From positions 267,062 through 331,061 of the forward strand of contig QEAR01000011.1 of NCBI GenBank assembly GCA_006535965.1: a stretch of 64,000 bases of DNA, given 5' to 3'. This DNA comes from Spizellomyces sp. 'palustris'. Its lineage: Eukaryota; Chytridiomycota; Chytridiomycetes; Spizellomycetales; Spizellomycetaceae. Of the stretch, positions 23,429 to 33,979 are shown in pieces (positions within the stretch are counted from its first letter, which is position 1; each line of letters starts with the position of its first letter). Position numbers and translations under genes: made by a program. The notes under the pieces were generated by a model. The model had not been told where the DNA came from. It was given only the letters and a program-made list of their open reading frames with translations, and searched no databases.

Positions 23429-26400
23429 TTAGAACGCCTGAATGACGGGCCATGAATCCTGAACCATATGAAAGTGAGCAACTGTAACTTTTCTCAGATC
23501 CCCAGCCAACTCACCTTTGAGCCAAGCGTTGTGCTCGGCCAGTAGAGCTTCAGTTCTCGTATGCCCTACCTCCCATGCTCTCTTGCGATGCTGGCTGATG
23601 GCCGGGTTGGAAGGACCTGTTCTGTTGCGTATATCATCAGGTGAGTCGTGGAGGGGTGTTGTCAGTGTGGCATTCGAACGTTCAGGAGATTGTGGATGTC
23701 TGTAGGACGATGCGCTGGAAATGTAACAAACAGGTTGCTGTAGCGTGCTTAAGCTGAGTCTTCCTCTTGTAAACTATCGATAAATACCTTGGTATTGTGC
23801 GCCTAGCGCTGGACGTCGAGCGGAGCAGCCCCAGTAACTTTCCAAGCTCCCCTTCAATTTCGTCCAAAGTTCCGCTACGTTGCTGCTGGGGTAGAAGTGT
23901 CAATGAGTTGTCTGATTAATGGCAGTGCTTGTGCTAACCTGTTTGCCCTCTCTGATTTCGTAAGAGCCCAAATCACATTCTGTTTCTTTTGCGACAGGAG
24001 CGCTAAAATCGTCGTGCTTTCGCGCCATCTTCTAACCATGAAATATAGGTACGAAGCCCGAAGTCAAATCCCATTGCACGGAGCACGCACCAAAGATATT
24101 TCCTCAATATCATGCTTCCATTTGGATCGCGCTGCTTCCAGCTCTTGCTGTCGTGCGCTGATGCTTTTACGTTGACGCTGCAGGAATTTCTTTGTCTTTT
24201 TGATCTGTTGTTCTTCTTGAGCGAGACGATATCGGAGCTGTGTGCTTGGACTCCGTGATCTACCCGATTCAATTATTAGATAACAACATGTTAGAGATAA
24301 TGTGGACACAATGTACCTAACACCGAACAGATCATCGGCTTGCAAACGATCCAAGGATAGGCCAAGTTCGCTTTCATCAGCTTCATCTACAATGACTGGC
24401 GTGGTGACAACTTCAGAGATTTCAGATTCTAAGCAGTAAGACCCAAATTAGCACATATGACACATTGATGCTTGTGAGACACAAATACCAGGGGACGGGT
24501 CCCAGTTGCTTTCATGACCAGCATCAAGGGGAGTTTCTGAATTTAGGGATTCTGCCAGATCTCGAAGTCTTCGTTGATAGTCTTCCTCAATTATGGAAAT
24601 TTCCTCTCCAGGTTTCGGTTTCCCTTCTACCTCCTGTGCGACTTCTCCGGTACCCCGGACGTCGAAATCCTTTGGCCTCGTACCGTCAAGGCCGTCCCTC
24701 TTCTGCTTATGCCCACTTCGACCCCGCGCAAGAACCTGCTGTTTATCAATTTCAAGCAACGCTGCTTTCTCGGCTTCGACACGTGCTCGCAATCCGTCCA
24801 CTTCGGTTTGAGCAATGCGAACCGCTGCACGATCGGATTCCAATTTCTGGCGCTGTGTAATTAGATCTGCCTCGAGAGAAGCTATCGCGGCTTGCTCACT
24901 AACGATATGTGATGGCCGCTGTGCATAAGTCAGATTTCGGGCTTCTTCGTGCAGCTGATCGCGCTTTGCCTTGAGTTCTTTCTCCAACAAATCCAACTTT
25001 AGCTTCTCTCTGTCCAACTGCTCCTTCTGGTTTCGCTGCTGCTCTAGTTGCAGCTCATTCTCGGACTGTAGAGCTGCTAGTTCTGCCTCTGGCCTGCTAC
25101 CTACATCTAGAGCGCTACTACGAGCCTTGAGGCCCTTTTCTTTTCGATTCACCTCAGCCTCGAGGGTCCGAATTTTTGCTTCCCATTCTCCTTTAAGACG
25201 GTCCAATTTTTGCTGCTGCCGCACACGTTCCTCCTCTAGTGCAGCGTCATTTTGCTGGACGAGATCCTGGCGTAGCCTACTTGTTCGTAGTGCAGTTTCC
25301 CTCTCATATGACTCCCTCATGTCTTTTTCTTTCACCTCCCTTTCTTGGGAAAGCCGTCGAACCAGAGCATCCAGGTTCTCCTGATGCTCTTCCTTGACCT
25401 TCTTTTCCGCCGCACTTCGTTCTTTCAAAATGTTTTGCTCGAGTTCATCTTGCAGCTGCTCTTTGAGATCCGCCATCTGTTTGTCAAGTTTGGTCCGTTC
25501 TTCCCTCTCCATTGCTGCTCGCTTCTCTGCAAAATCTTGCTTCAACTTTGTCAATTCCTGGTTATATTTTGCGAGCTCATTTTTTCGGACCTCTTCCAGA
25601 GCTTCGGCATTTCGTCGTTTAATATCAGAAACGTCATTCTCAAACTTGAGCTGCGCTTCACTCATCGTTTGTTGTCTCCGGGACCGGGACGACTGCTGTT
25701 CGTCAAATTGGAATTTTTGCGTGGCTTCAAAGTCTCGCAGCTGCAGCTCATATCGTCTTTTGATTTCTGCCGTTTCCTGGTCGTATCGGCGTTGTTCCTC
25801 CTGCTCAGCAGATCGTCTTTCAGCTGCATACTTTGTACGCACAGCAGACACATTGCGATCTGCCGCCTCCTTTTCGGTCTTCTCGGTCATCTCAATCTCT
25901 TCACGATATTTCCGTCGAATTTGATCTGCCGCTGAGGATGCTTTCGTCTTTTCTTCATCCTCAATCCTCTCTAGTTCTGCCTTCCACTTCCTTTTGATTG
26001 CCTCCACAGCAGTCTTATGCCTTTCTTGTTCCTGCTCCTCCATCTCACCAATGGCCTTCTTTGGTTTTCCCTCGTATTCCTGCCCCGCCATGTTGCCGAC
26101 CATATTATTGTGACCCTTGTGATCAATGTGTCTAGCGTGCATTATCAGGTCATCTTTGTCGCTGCTGATATCGAAATTGAAATCGTCGTCTTCGTTGACC
26201 CGGCTTTGTGACTTTTGACCTTTACTAATCTCTTGTTGGCGAACAAGATTGTCTAATATGTCATCGTCTTCGTCGTCAATGTCATCCCAGTCCACATCTT
26301 TATTGGCGGAGGATTCTTCGTCTGACTCAAGTGCAGCCTTCAGACCGGCGGTACCAAGCTTTGTCGCACTAGCAAGTTCCGTCGGCTATATGGATTCCAT

Positions 26401-27037
26401 TTGAGTGTTGAATGACGTAAGATTGTGCAGAACAGCATTTTGTACCTTATCAATTTTAACAGGCGCTTCACGCTGCCATTAGACAGATTTCATGAACCGC
26501 CATTCTATTGTAGCATAGTTACGGAATGAAAAACGCACCAATATACCTCATTAGGTGGCCCTTTCGCTTTCTCACGCTCATATAAGTTCCTATAGTGCTC
26601 GTCGCATGGGTGATCCCAGATACTTTCCCCCGTGGTAAAGTTGAAGTAATAGATGTTTCCGTCATCCGTTTGGCTGTAGATTAAATTGTGTGAAGAATTG
26701 AAGATTTGAATGCTGTCATTGATATTCTAATACCATGGCTTCCAGTTCGGTGGCAGCGGGGCCTTCAATGATTCGCGGGCGATCCAGAGTAGATGCTTCT
26801 CCTTTTCGAAATCTATACCGAGGAACCTGGCATAATCGAGAATCTCTGCTCATGACATGTTATTCAAATTCCATGGCACTGGTGTCGTAAGTGTGGATAG
26901 TGAAGATTATCTCATACCGTCTTGTGTGGGCTCATAGTTTTCGTCAAACCTGTCAGCAGAACATTTTAGCAGCGCTCTTGGAGATCGGAAATAGAGATGT
27001 GAACGTACTCCTCCTCTAGAATAGCTTGATTCGTCAT
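23429..27037 (-). CDS. CEP164: CEP164-like centriolar distal-appendage protein
   Basis: In animals CEP164 is a distal-appendage protein needed for basal body docking and recruitment of TTBK2 at the start of ciliogenesis. The N-terminus reads [55 protein letters not shown], and then a WW domain with [32 protein letters not shown]. This is collinear with human CEP164 ([40 protein letters not shown]). About 700 residues of charged coiled coil follow (largest exon about 24490-26300). Further short exons lead to [27 protein letters not shown]. It is about 950 residues with about eleven introns; the human protein is longer (1,460), mostly in linker regions. The start ATG is at 27037; no better upstream start was found. 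Confidence 0.87.
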
Positions 27038-28226
27038 TGGCGCATTGGGGTGCTAACGAGGGTCGGTAATTGTGGCAGATGATTCGTCCGGGAACACAGG
27101 CAAGTGTTGGAACTTCAAAACGCGGTGGGCTGCGCGTTGCGTAATCATTTGGCTGGAATCGGTTCTACTCTGCAATGATCTGGCCATTCCAATTGCCCCC
27201 AGCACTTTGTATAAATAAACTACGTAGATTGCCAATCGGTCGTCGGCGTCAGGTATTTGCAGCAACATCATGAAGGCATTTGTTATTCTCCATAATATGA
27301 TCATTGAAGATCAAGGAAATGCAAGTCTAGAAGATATTGCTGGGGACTTTATTTCCATCACAATAGTGCCGGCGCGACACCAGAGCGAGGGTTTATGGGA
27401 CGATTATTCAAACAACAAGAAAGTTGCGTAATTCTGCGCATCACCATCGGTTACAGGCAGATCTTATAGAGCATGGACATGGAAGGGGCAGATGGGTGCA
27501 GCATTCTAATTATAGTAAATAATGTACTACGCGGTAGTATAACACGTAGTGCATGGTAGTGTAAGCAATATAACATGATTAACAATACGCACTCCTGGTA
27601 AAACTTTATCTACAGAATTTTTTTCGGATAGGATATGGAATTAGGGAAGGTAAATTACTAGTAAATTATTCTATAGTATTAATCATATCCATTCGCTACA
27701 GGCGGAAAAGGACAAAGCCTCTGCTTGCCCACTGCCACAACTCCACCCTCACCACTTGTGACTACACATCCATTGTTGCCCACACGAACCATGAGCAAAC
27801 GACTTCGTGACTCTGGCGTGCCCACGGACCGATTCGCATACGTCGGGTACAATTCGATACAATCACGCAAAGCGCTATCCACAGTACTGTATCCTCATCC
27901 TGCGACCAGTCACTGGATGTCACGCGTGCCACGTACTGTATTGTAACCTGCGCTCCGAGCTTAGCTTCGCGAGCCTTTGCTCGACCGGCAACCCGCCCCC
28001 CAAAACTCCCACTGCATTGCAAATTCCTCGCGCGCCCATCTACGCACATACGGACCGTCGTAATTTGGGAATATGGAAAACAGGTGCTGCCGACGCACTG
28101 GCGTTAATTTCAGAAGGATCGGAGCAAAACTGATAGAGCTATGTCCATTTTCGTTACAGGTCCGATTTTCGACGCTTTTGCAAAGCTCCATTGCAACCCT
28201 CCTAGGCATCCGCCTCCACGTCAGAT
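27038..28226. other. 1.2-kb intergenic region upstream of CEP164 and the oxygenase-like gene
   Basis: It contains the CEP164 promoter side (with an RFX-like weak site at 27253-27266), an AT-rich core from about 27480 to 27690, and a perfect 6-bp-arm inverted repeat TACTAC-GCG-GTAGTA at 27525-27539. Short open frames at 27053-27304 (-) and 27725-28133 (+) show no family resemblance and are not called as genes. Upstream exons of the next gene could lie here. Confidence 0.35.
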
Positions 28227-30203
28227 ATGGACGCTGCGGCTGAACTTCGTCGCTGGATGGATAAACTCTCCTTAATTCAAGAGAGTGCCGATTATTGTGC
28301 AAGCGTGAGAGCCGACCTCGACAATTGCGACGAAGAGGAACGGACCGCCCTTTTTGATCTCCTTCTGCTCCGTGCCGCTGGAATTGAGCCTCCCCCGCTT
28401 CCCCCCGCTATATCCCGCCAGCGCGCCAAGACCAACGGTCATGCTAACAGGTTCCTAGGGTATATTGGGGTAACCAAAAACAAGACGCCTATCCCTCCTG
28501 GGACATGGATGAACCCGAACGAGTGAGTGCCGCATTTCAGTAGACCTATTGCCTCCCCTGATGCATCCTCCAGGCCATGATCTGTCGCGCTCCCATTCAG
28601 CTCAATGCTAAGTTCGCCGTCAGCCTTTTTGACAGTTATTGCAATGCGGAGAGCAAGCTCAACTTGACAACGTTCCGGCTACATGTCTCCTACGTCCTGT
28701 TGGGAATCCGGTACAAGGATAAACTCAACGGGGACGCTAGAACCGAGCTGTTGGAAGGCATGGATGGAAATCAGAGGAAGAAGAAACAGACACAGTTGCT
28801 CAACGGATTTATCACCACTTGCCGCAATGCCAGATATATTGTACGCAGCTTTGGATGGGGCGTTCTTACCTATCCAGATATCCTCAAAAGTGCCAAGGGT
28901 GACATCTACAGACGCATGAGCCGTCCCATGCGAGACGACGCCTGTCGCGAGCTGAAGGACATGGGGATTCGATATATCCCGAGCCGCCAGTTTGATGGCC
29001 GGGCAAAGGAGCTTGCTTCGGAGATCGGTATGGATACGGCCATCTTATATTAAACTCCTCAGAATGCGTCTATGCTCGTATTAATATGATTATAACTTTT
29101 TTTACTAGCGGGGCGTATCGTAAACTCTTTGGGTGCCGAATCTTCCTCCGAGTTAGAGCCGGGCCGTTACAGTCCGGAGCTCCCTCTATCATACGCCGTG
29201 CCTCCTACATTATCTGCCCCAACATGGACGCCTACTGTGGACCATGAGTTGGTCAACTGGCTAGATGCCGCTCGCCCCTTTTCCTTCCGCTATCATCAAG
29301 CTCTCAAGGAACATCGCCAACAGGACCCACATCATGAGGATGAGGGTTACCAACCCGGCTACCGTTTCTGCGCGCCCAAGCAGAACTTTTGGATCGAAGA
29401 TGCAACTGGAAACCCTTTCATCGCCATATTGAGAGGTGCACATGCCTCGGAACTCCACTCGGTGCCGCTCTTTGGGCAGACAGCGGAGCAAGAGAATTCC
29501 ATCGCTTGGGCGCTGTGGAACGCATACTCCAGTCACCCATCTATTCTTCCGATAACCCAGAAACAAGATATCCGTCAAGGAGGCACCCTCAAGCCCTTTG
29601 TTTTCAACGGCGGTCTGTGGCTAATGGAGGGACAAAAGCTTCGCGCGCCCATTATCGCCAATCAAACTGCATCGGGAATTCACACCTCAGCATGCGTATC
29701 AGACAAGCGGAGCCTTCCGCAAGATGGGGATGATTAAAGATCTCCTAGAAGGCACTCACTGGCGGACCGTCATAGGGGAACTGCCTTCTTACTTACATTC
29801 CCTTACCTCTGGAAACCCTGCCACAGATCCCAATGCCATGTGTGGTACTCTGGGGTCTCTGAACTTCAACAACATCTCAAACCCACATTTTGACACGAAA
29901 AACTATCGATCGAACATCATGTCTATCAACGGTTCCTTTGTAGGAGGAGGCGAGTTGGTGGTACAACTTTCGGATATGGAAATCACCGTTCCCCTATACC
30001 CGGGGGATTATGTTGCCGGCGAGTTTCAGAAATTCCGGCATAAAGCAAACCAGCACATGGCGGGCTTTCGAGAAACGACGGTCTGGACGCTTCCTCATGA
30101 GATTGCGAGAAGCCGAGAAACGCATGGCGAGCTTTGGAGGAATTTGAGAGAGGGATTCTCCGGCTACATAGAGAGTAATTCTGACGGCGTTAGAACGGCT
30201 TGA
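28227..30203 (+). CDS. Unrecognised multi-exon gene ending in a probable 2-oxoglutarate/Fe(II) oxygenase fold; possibly decayed
   Basis: I recognise no family for the first two thirds: MDAAAELRRWMDKLSLIQES..., then about 150 residues starting ICRAPIQLNAKFAVSLFDSY, then a Pro-rich linker and AARPFSFRYHQALKEHR. The last exon has the hallmarks of a double-stranded beta-helix oxygenase: H-F-D at 29886-29894, then MSINGSFVGGGELVV, PLYPGDYVAG, a distal His in KFRHKAN (30039) and an Arg ten residues later in GFRETTVW (30069). This matches HxD...H...R with the usual spacing, and GGEL/PGD resembles fungal TET/JBP-like and related oxygenases. The intron 29027-29108 is clean. Two joins are not: the GTGAGT donor at about 28523 does not join in frame to the exon at 28574, and the frame shifts by one between 29622 and 29735 with no canonical intron. 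It may be a pseudogene, carry sequencing indels, or have an unusual structure. Confidence 0.5.
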
Positions 30204-30230
30204 GGGAGATGAGAAAGATGGCGCCCCCCT

Positions 30231-30478
30231 TGCGGGATTCTTGTAATATATAATACATGATCTTTCCACTTAAATATTACTTATAAGTATCTCAAGTCTC
30301 TAGACCCGCGCTTGCAGTGCGTGGAGTGGGAGCTATGTAGGTTGCATTTCCTCCTGCGGGATTCTTGTAATATATAATACATGATCTTTCCACTTAAATA
30401 TTACTCATAAGTATCTCAAGTCTCTAGACCCGCGCTTGCAGTGCGTGGAGTCGGAGCTATGTAGGTTGCATTTCCTCC
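30231..30478. repeat. Tandem duplication, two copies of a 124-bp unit
   Basis: Copy 1 spans 30231-30354 and copy 2 spans 30355-30478. Both start TGCGGGATTCTTG and end GGTTGCATTTCCTCC; they differ by two substitutions (TTACTTATAAG versus TTACTCATAAG, and GAGTGGGAG versus GAGTCGGAG). The right end of copy 2 contains the stop codon and last codons of CFAP58 (EEMQPT*), so the unit was probably copied from the CFAP58 3' end. Copy 1 carries the perfect palindrome ACTTATAAGT. Confidence 0.95.
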
Positions 30479-33400
30479 TGTTCTGAAGCTATTGGCGTCG
30501 GTTCGTGAGGTATTGGCGGCGTTGGTTGCTTGGAGCGCGCTTTTGAGCGTAATCGAACTGCTGGGCTGGACAAGGCTCCGCGATTTGTCTGCATAAACTG
30601 GTCTTTGATTTCCTTCACCGCGTTGTTGAGCTGAGCAATCGAATACTTGTACTCTCTCAATTGAGCTTGGTACATATTCAACTCCGTTCCCATATGTTTG
30701 TACTGCATTGTTTTGTCTTTAAGGATGTGCCGATACTCAGAAATTTGCTCCAGTGCTTCAGGTCCAACTTGCTTCGCAAAGAGTGATTTGAGGTGCAAAT
30801 ACAGGGTTTCCTTGCTGTGAATGAGTTGCTCTTTCTCAGCCTCCTCTTTACTCTTGGCAATCAATTTCCGCTGCAATGTATGAAGGAGCTGAATCATGTC
30901 GAAAGCTTTTGGATTCCGCCCTTCGAGTTTTCGCCATCGATGGACATTGATGGGATGTCTCAGCTGTTCTTCCAATGCCTTTATCTTTGTCTGCTCGTGT
31001 AGCAGATCGTTTTCCAACCGGTGAATAGTGTCCTTCATGTCATTAAAGCTAGCCGACTCTGATTTTAGTGTAGCGTTTTGACGACGAAGCTCGAGAATCT
31101 CTTTCCGCAGTTGGTTGAGAGATTTTAGTCGGTCGCGATAATGGAGCTCGCTTCGAAGCAAGGACGACTGCTGCAGTTTGATGGAATCGTACACCTTTGC
31201 AAGTTCCTCGTTTTGTCGGATAAGCTGGTTGCTGAGGTTGTCGCGCTCAGTTATGAGAATTTTTAAAGCGTTCTCCTGTCTCGATCTTTCCATTTCCGCC
31301 TCCTTGACGAATTGATTTAAGCGACTGGACTCAGCTTGCTGAATTCGAATATAAGCCTGGCCAAGTTCATTCTGATGCTGTAACGTATTGATTTCCTCTG
31401 TGATAATTTCAATATCCTTCTCCAACTTTGCATGTTCTGCCGCCTCTGCCGCCAAGGCTTGATTCTTGGCATTTATGTCTTCCTTGAATCCGTTGATCTG
31501 AAAGTTCATAATTTTCAACTTTCGCTTCATTTCGGTTATTTCGCTCTGTGCTTCTATCAAATGTTTGCTATGCAGGTTGCGATCGCTCTGAACCGCTTCG
31601 TACAAATTTTGCTGATGTTTTAGTTTTGTGTCCGCTTGTACTGTCCGCTTCTTGTAGTCAAAAAGTTCGATTTCTTTAGCTTTGATCTGCTGAATGCCCG
31701 CAACGCAGGAGCCCTGTAGGGTTACAGATTCTGTAATATAAGCATCGCGTTCTGCTTCTAAACGCTGCACCGATTTTTGCAGATCAATCATTTCCCTCTC
31801 ATATCTGGCCAGGTCGAGTTCAATGTTGTGGCGGGCTTGTTTGCAGAGAACTAGCATCTGTCCATGCTTGTGCAGTTCCGTCTGCGTCTTGTGGAAGTTG
31901 GCTTGTAAAATATCCCGTTCGCGTGTCAGATCGTCAATGGCCTTTTTGTGTTGGTCAATATGCTTTTTGGCGCGCTCAATTTGAGCAAGAGCGTCCTCAC
32001 ACTCGCCGCGGATATCCTTACGCTCCAGTTCCGCTTCCAATTTCTGCTCCTCCACCTCCTGTATCTTCTTATTCAATGCATCCTTTATTCTGGCAACTTT
32101 CTTCGCCTCAAAAATGTTTTTTTGAAGCTCGGCCTCGCGTGTCTTGAGTTCGTTGGCTAATGCTTCGTTTTCCTCAATCAGGTGAGAAGTGGTCGTCATT
32201 TGTGAGTCCGCATCTTGTTGTAGTTTTATAGTGCGGATTGTTAGACTCTCTTGGTCCTTTAACAGCTTTTCCATCAAGTTCTTTTGCGATTTGATCTGGG
32301 ATTCAAGAATGGAAATATCATCGGTGGCTCTGTTGACGGAATCTTGCTTCCCCCGAACTTCTTGTGATTTGACTGCAACTACCACCCGCAATTCTCGCAA
32401 ATCTCGCTCAAGACGCTCCTTATTCCTGAGTTCTGCATCAATGTCGGCTTTCTTTGTGGCGCTTTTGTCTCTCAATTCGTATATTTCTCGCTCTAGGTCG
32501 CGCTTTTGCTGGTCGGCAGTTTTTATCTTCTCGGACACATCCGCAATAATGTTTCGCAAATGTACGATCTTTTCAAGCTCTTCATCAAGCTCTTTCGTCG
32601 ATTGCTCCTTGGTCTGGAGAAGCTCCTGTAGCGCCTTTTCCTGACTCGTGCTAAGTCCTACACCTTGCTTCAGCGTGGCATTCAGATTGGATATATCCAT
32701 CTTCAACTGGCGCAGCTCTTCCTTTGATGTTTCCTCCCTTTTATTGCTGGACTCCACTATCTCCTCCGCCCGTTTAATCTGTGCCCGTAAAATTTTGATA
32801 GTCTGCTGATCTTGGACCGAGGCTTCTTTTGCCTCCTGGGTTTGTGCCAGATTCACCCGATACTCATCATACGAGGTTTCATATTGGGCGAACAGCTTTT
32901 CAATGTGTTCCTTTGAGCGGATTACTGCACGGTGCATTTTCTCGTATTCGATGCGGAATGGATTTAATTCATCATTCTCGGCTACCTCTTTCCATGCATT
33001 GTCGTACTCTATTTCCATTGTTGTATACTTAGTGTCGTGCTGGGCCTTGTCATCGGCTCCTGGCAGATCTTTTACTGCAGGTAATCCTTCTCTAACATTC
33101 GAAATAGGATCGGACACATACGTCTTGGGCGGGGCTGGCATACTTGCGTCCGACTCTAAATGTGACCCCGACGCATCTTCCTTTCGTGGAGCCTCGCCAG
33201 ATGGCGGAAGAGTTCCAAGCTCCAGGGGTTCTGCAACTGGGGTTTCGGACGAGCTGGCGAGGGGTATTTCTTCAAGATGTTCTGTGAACTCATTGTTGTC
33301 TGCCGCAACTATCTTCTCGGGAGATGACTCGACAGGCAACAATGCTTGTTCTCTCTCCGTCTCCGCTGCTTGCTGTGTACCCGTATCGCTTGCGGACGAT

Positions 33401-33489
33401 GCATCTCGTCGCATCGAACCTGCATTTGCGGCAATTGAGGCCCGTCTTGATTTTTTTATGCCTGACGATGTCTCGCGCCGACCAGACAT
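30457..33489 (-). CDS. CFAP58: CFAP58 (CCDC147) axonemal coiled-coil protein
   Basis: CFAP58 is a conserved flagellar protein; in animals its loss disrupts axoneme and mid-piece structure in sperm. The gene is one uninterrupted exon of 1,010 residues, in contrast to its intron-rich neighbours. After a disordered Ser/Glu-rich head of about 160 residues, the protein is continuous coiled coil. Signature segments shared with human CFAP58 are NPFRIEYEKMHR, DDLTRERDILQANF, KLKHQQNLYEAVQSDRNLHS, AQSEITEMKRKLKIMNFQIN, NQLIRQNEELAKVYDSIKLQ, HPINVHRWRKLEGRNPKAFD and IQLLHTLQRKLIAKS. The human protein is 872 residues, so the extra length is the head and tail. Its start is 490 bp from the NADPH oxidase start, head to head. 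Its last codons lie in the 124-bp duplication. Confidence 0.95.
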   Translation of the reverse strand: MSGRRETSSGIKKSRRASIAANAGSMRRDASSASDTGTQQAAETEREQALLPVESSPEKIVAADNNEFTEHLEEIPLASSSETPVAEPLELGTLPPSGEAPRKEDASGSHLESDASMPAPPKTYVSDPISNVREGLPAVKDLPGADDKAQHDTKYTTMEIEYDNAWKEVAENDELNPFRIEYEKMHRAVIRSKEHIEKLFAQYETSYDEYRVNLAQTQEAKEASVQDQQTIKILRAQIKRAEEIVESSNKREETSKEELRQLKMDISNLNATLKQGVGLSTSQEKALQELLQTKEQSTKELDEELEKIVHLRNIIADVSEKIKTADQQKRDLEREIYELRDKSATKKADIDAELRNKERLERDLRELRVVVAVKSQEVRGKQDSVNRATDDISILESQIKSQKNLMEKLLKDQESLTIRTIKLQQDADSQMTTTSHLIEENEALANELKTREAELQKNIFEAKKVARIKDALNKKIQEVEEQKLEAELERKDIRGECEDALAQIERAKKHIDQHKKAIDDLTRERDILQANFHKTQTELHKHGQMLVLCKQARHNIELDLARYEREMIDLQKSVQRLEAERDAYITESVTLQGSCVAGIQQIKAKEIELFDYKKRTVQADTKLKHQQNLYEAVQSDRNLHSKHLIEAQSEITEMKRKLKIMNFQINGFKEDINAKNQALAAEAAEHAKLEKDIEIITEEINTLQHQNELGQAYIRIQQAESSRLNQFVKEAEMERSRQENALKILITERDNLSNQLIRQNEELAKVYDSIKLQQSSLLRSELHYRDRLKSLNQLRKEILELRRQNATLKSESASFNDMKDTIHRLENDLLHEQTKIKALEEQLRHPINVHRWRKLEGRNPKAFDMIQLLHTLQRKLIAKSKEEAEKEQLIHSKETLYLHLKSLFAKQVGPEALEQISEYRHILKDKTMQYKHMGTELNMYQAQLREYKYSIAQLNNAVKEIKDQFMQTNRGALSSPAVRLRSKARSKQPTPPIPHEPTPIASEQEEMQPT

Positions 33490-33979
33490 TTTGTGGTATC
33501 TGACGAGATGGAACCAATATGACTTCTGAGATGATCCGACGCTTGGCTAACCCATCACGTAATCACAAGAATCATCGCTGGTGTGGTCCATTTACGGATA
33601 CGGAGGATAGCTGATAAACACAGTTTTAGGGTTAAATGTAGGATGAATGGCTGTACCACGGATAACAAGGGTGCCATTGACTGGTTTACTTGGAAATCTG
33701 TCGAAAGTCTCTATAAAAAGTGACCTCCCTATTTTCAGCGCCAGAATTTCCTGCGTCGTTACAAAGTATTTATTCATCTCTCCACCTGGGTCTTCCTGTA
33801 TTCCTGTGCTCAGCATGAATTCCTACACGTGAAGATACCACTATTGAACACCGGTGGGATTGTCTGTGTTTAATGACAATCGCTTGTGATCTTCCGTAGG
33901 AGAATCTTAAAAGTTTGTACATCGAACGGATCCGCACGCGGAAGTGCATCGACCTCCCTCAATTTTCTCTTAAGGAGAC
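33490..33979. promoter_or_regulatory. Divergent CFAP58/NADPH oxidase intergenic region
   Basis: 490 bp between divergent genes. No convincing X-box is seen here, unlike at LRRC45. A 74-codon ORF on the minus strand lies inside it and is listed separately. Confidence 0.35.
33592..33816 (-). CDS. Small hypothetical ORF (74 codons) in the CFAP58 upstream region
   Basis: It has an ATG start at 33816 and a stop at 33592-33594, with a product starting MLSTGIQEDPGGEMNKYFVT and ending FNPKTVFISYPPYP. The composition is protein-like, but I recognise nothing in it, and it sits where the CFAP58 promoter and 5' leader are expected. It could be an upstream ORF or a chance frame. Low confidence. Confidence 0.2.
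   Translation of the reverse strand: MLSTGIQEDPGGEMNKYFVTTQEILALKIGRSLFIETFDRFPSKPVNGTLVIRGTAIHPTFNPKTVFISYPPYP

Noticed and set aside
24971-25935. Long plus-strand ORFs opposite CEP164, and similar ones opposite CFAP58 (32189-32644, 32903-33529)
   Set aside because: Ser/Phe/Cys/Arg-rich antisense shadows of Glu/Lys/Gln-rich coiled-coil codons.
27053-27304. 83-codon minus-strand ORF just upstream of CEP164
   Set aside because: It is closed by a stop before the CEP164 start, with no good splice into it and no family match; more likely promoter or 5' leader.
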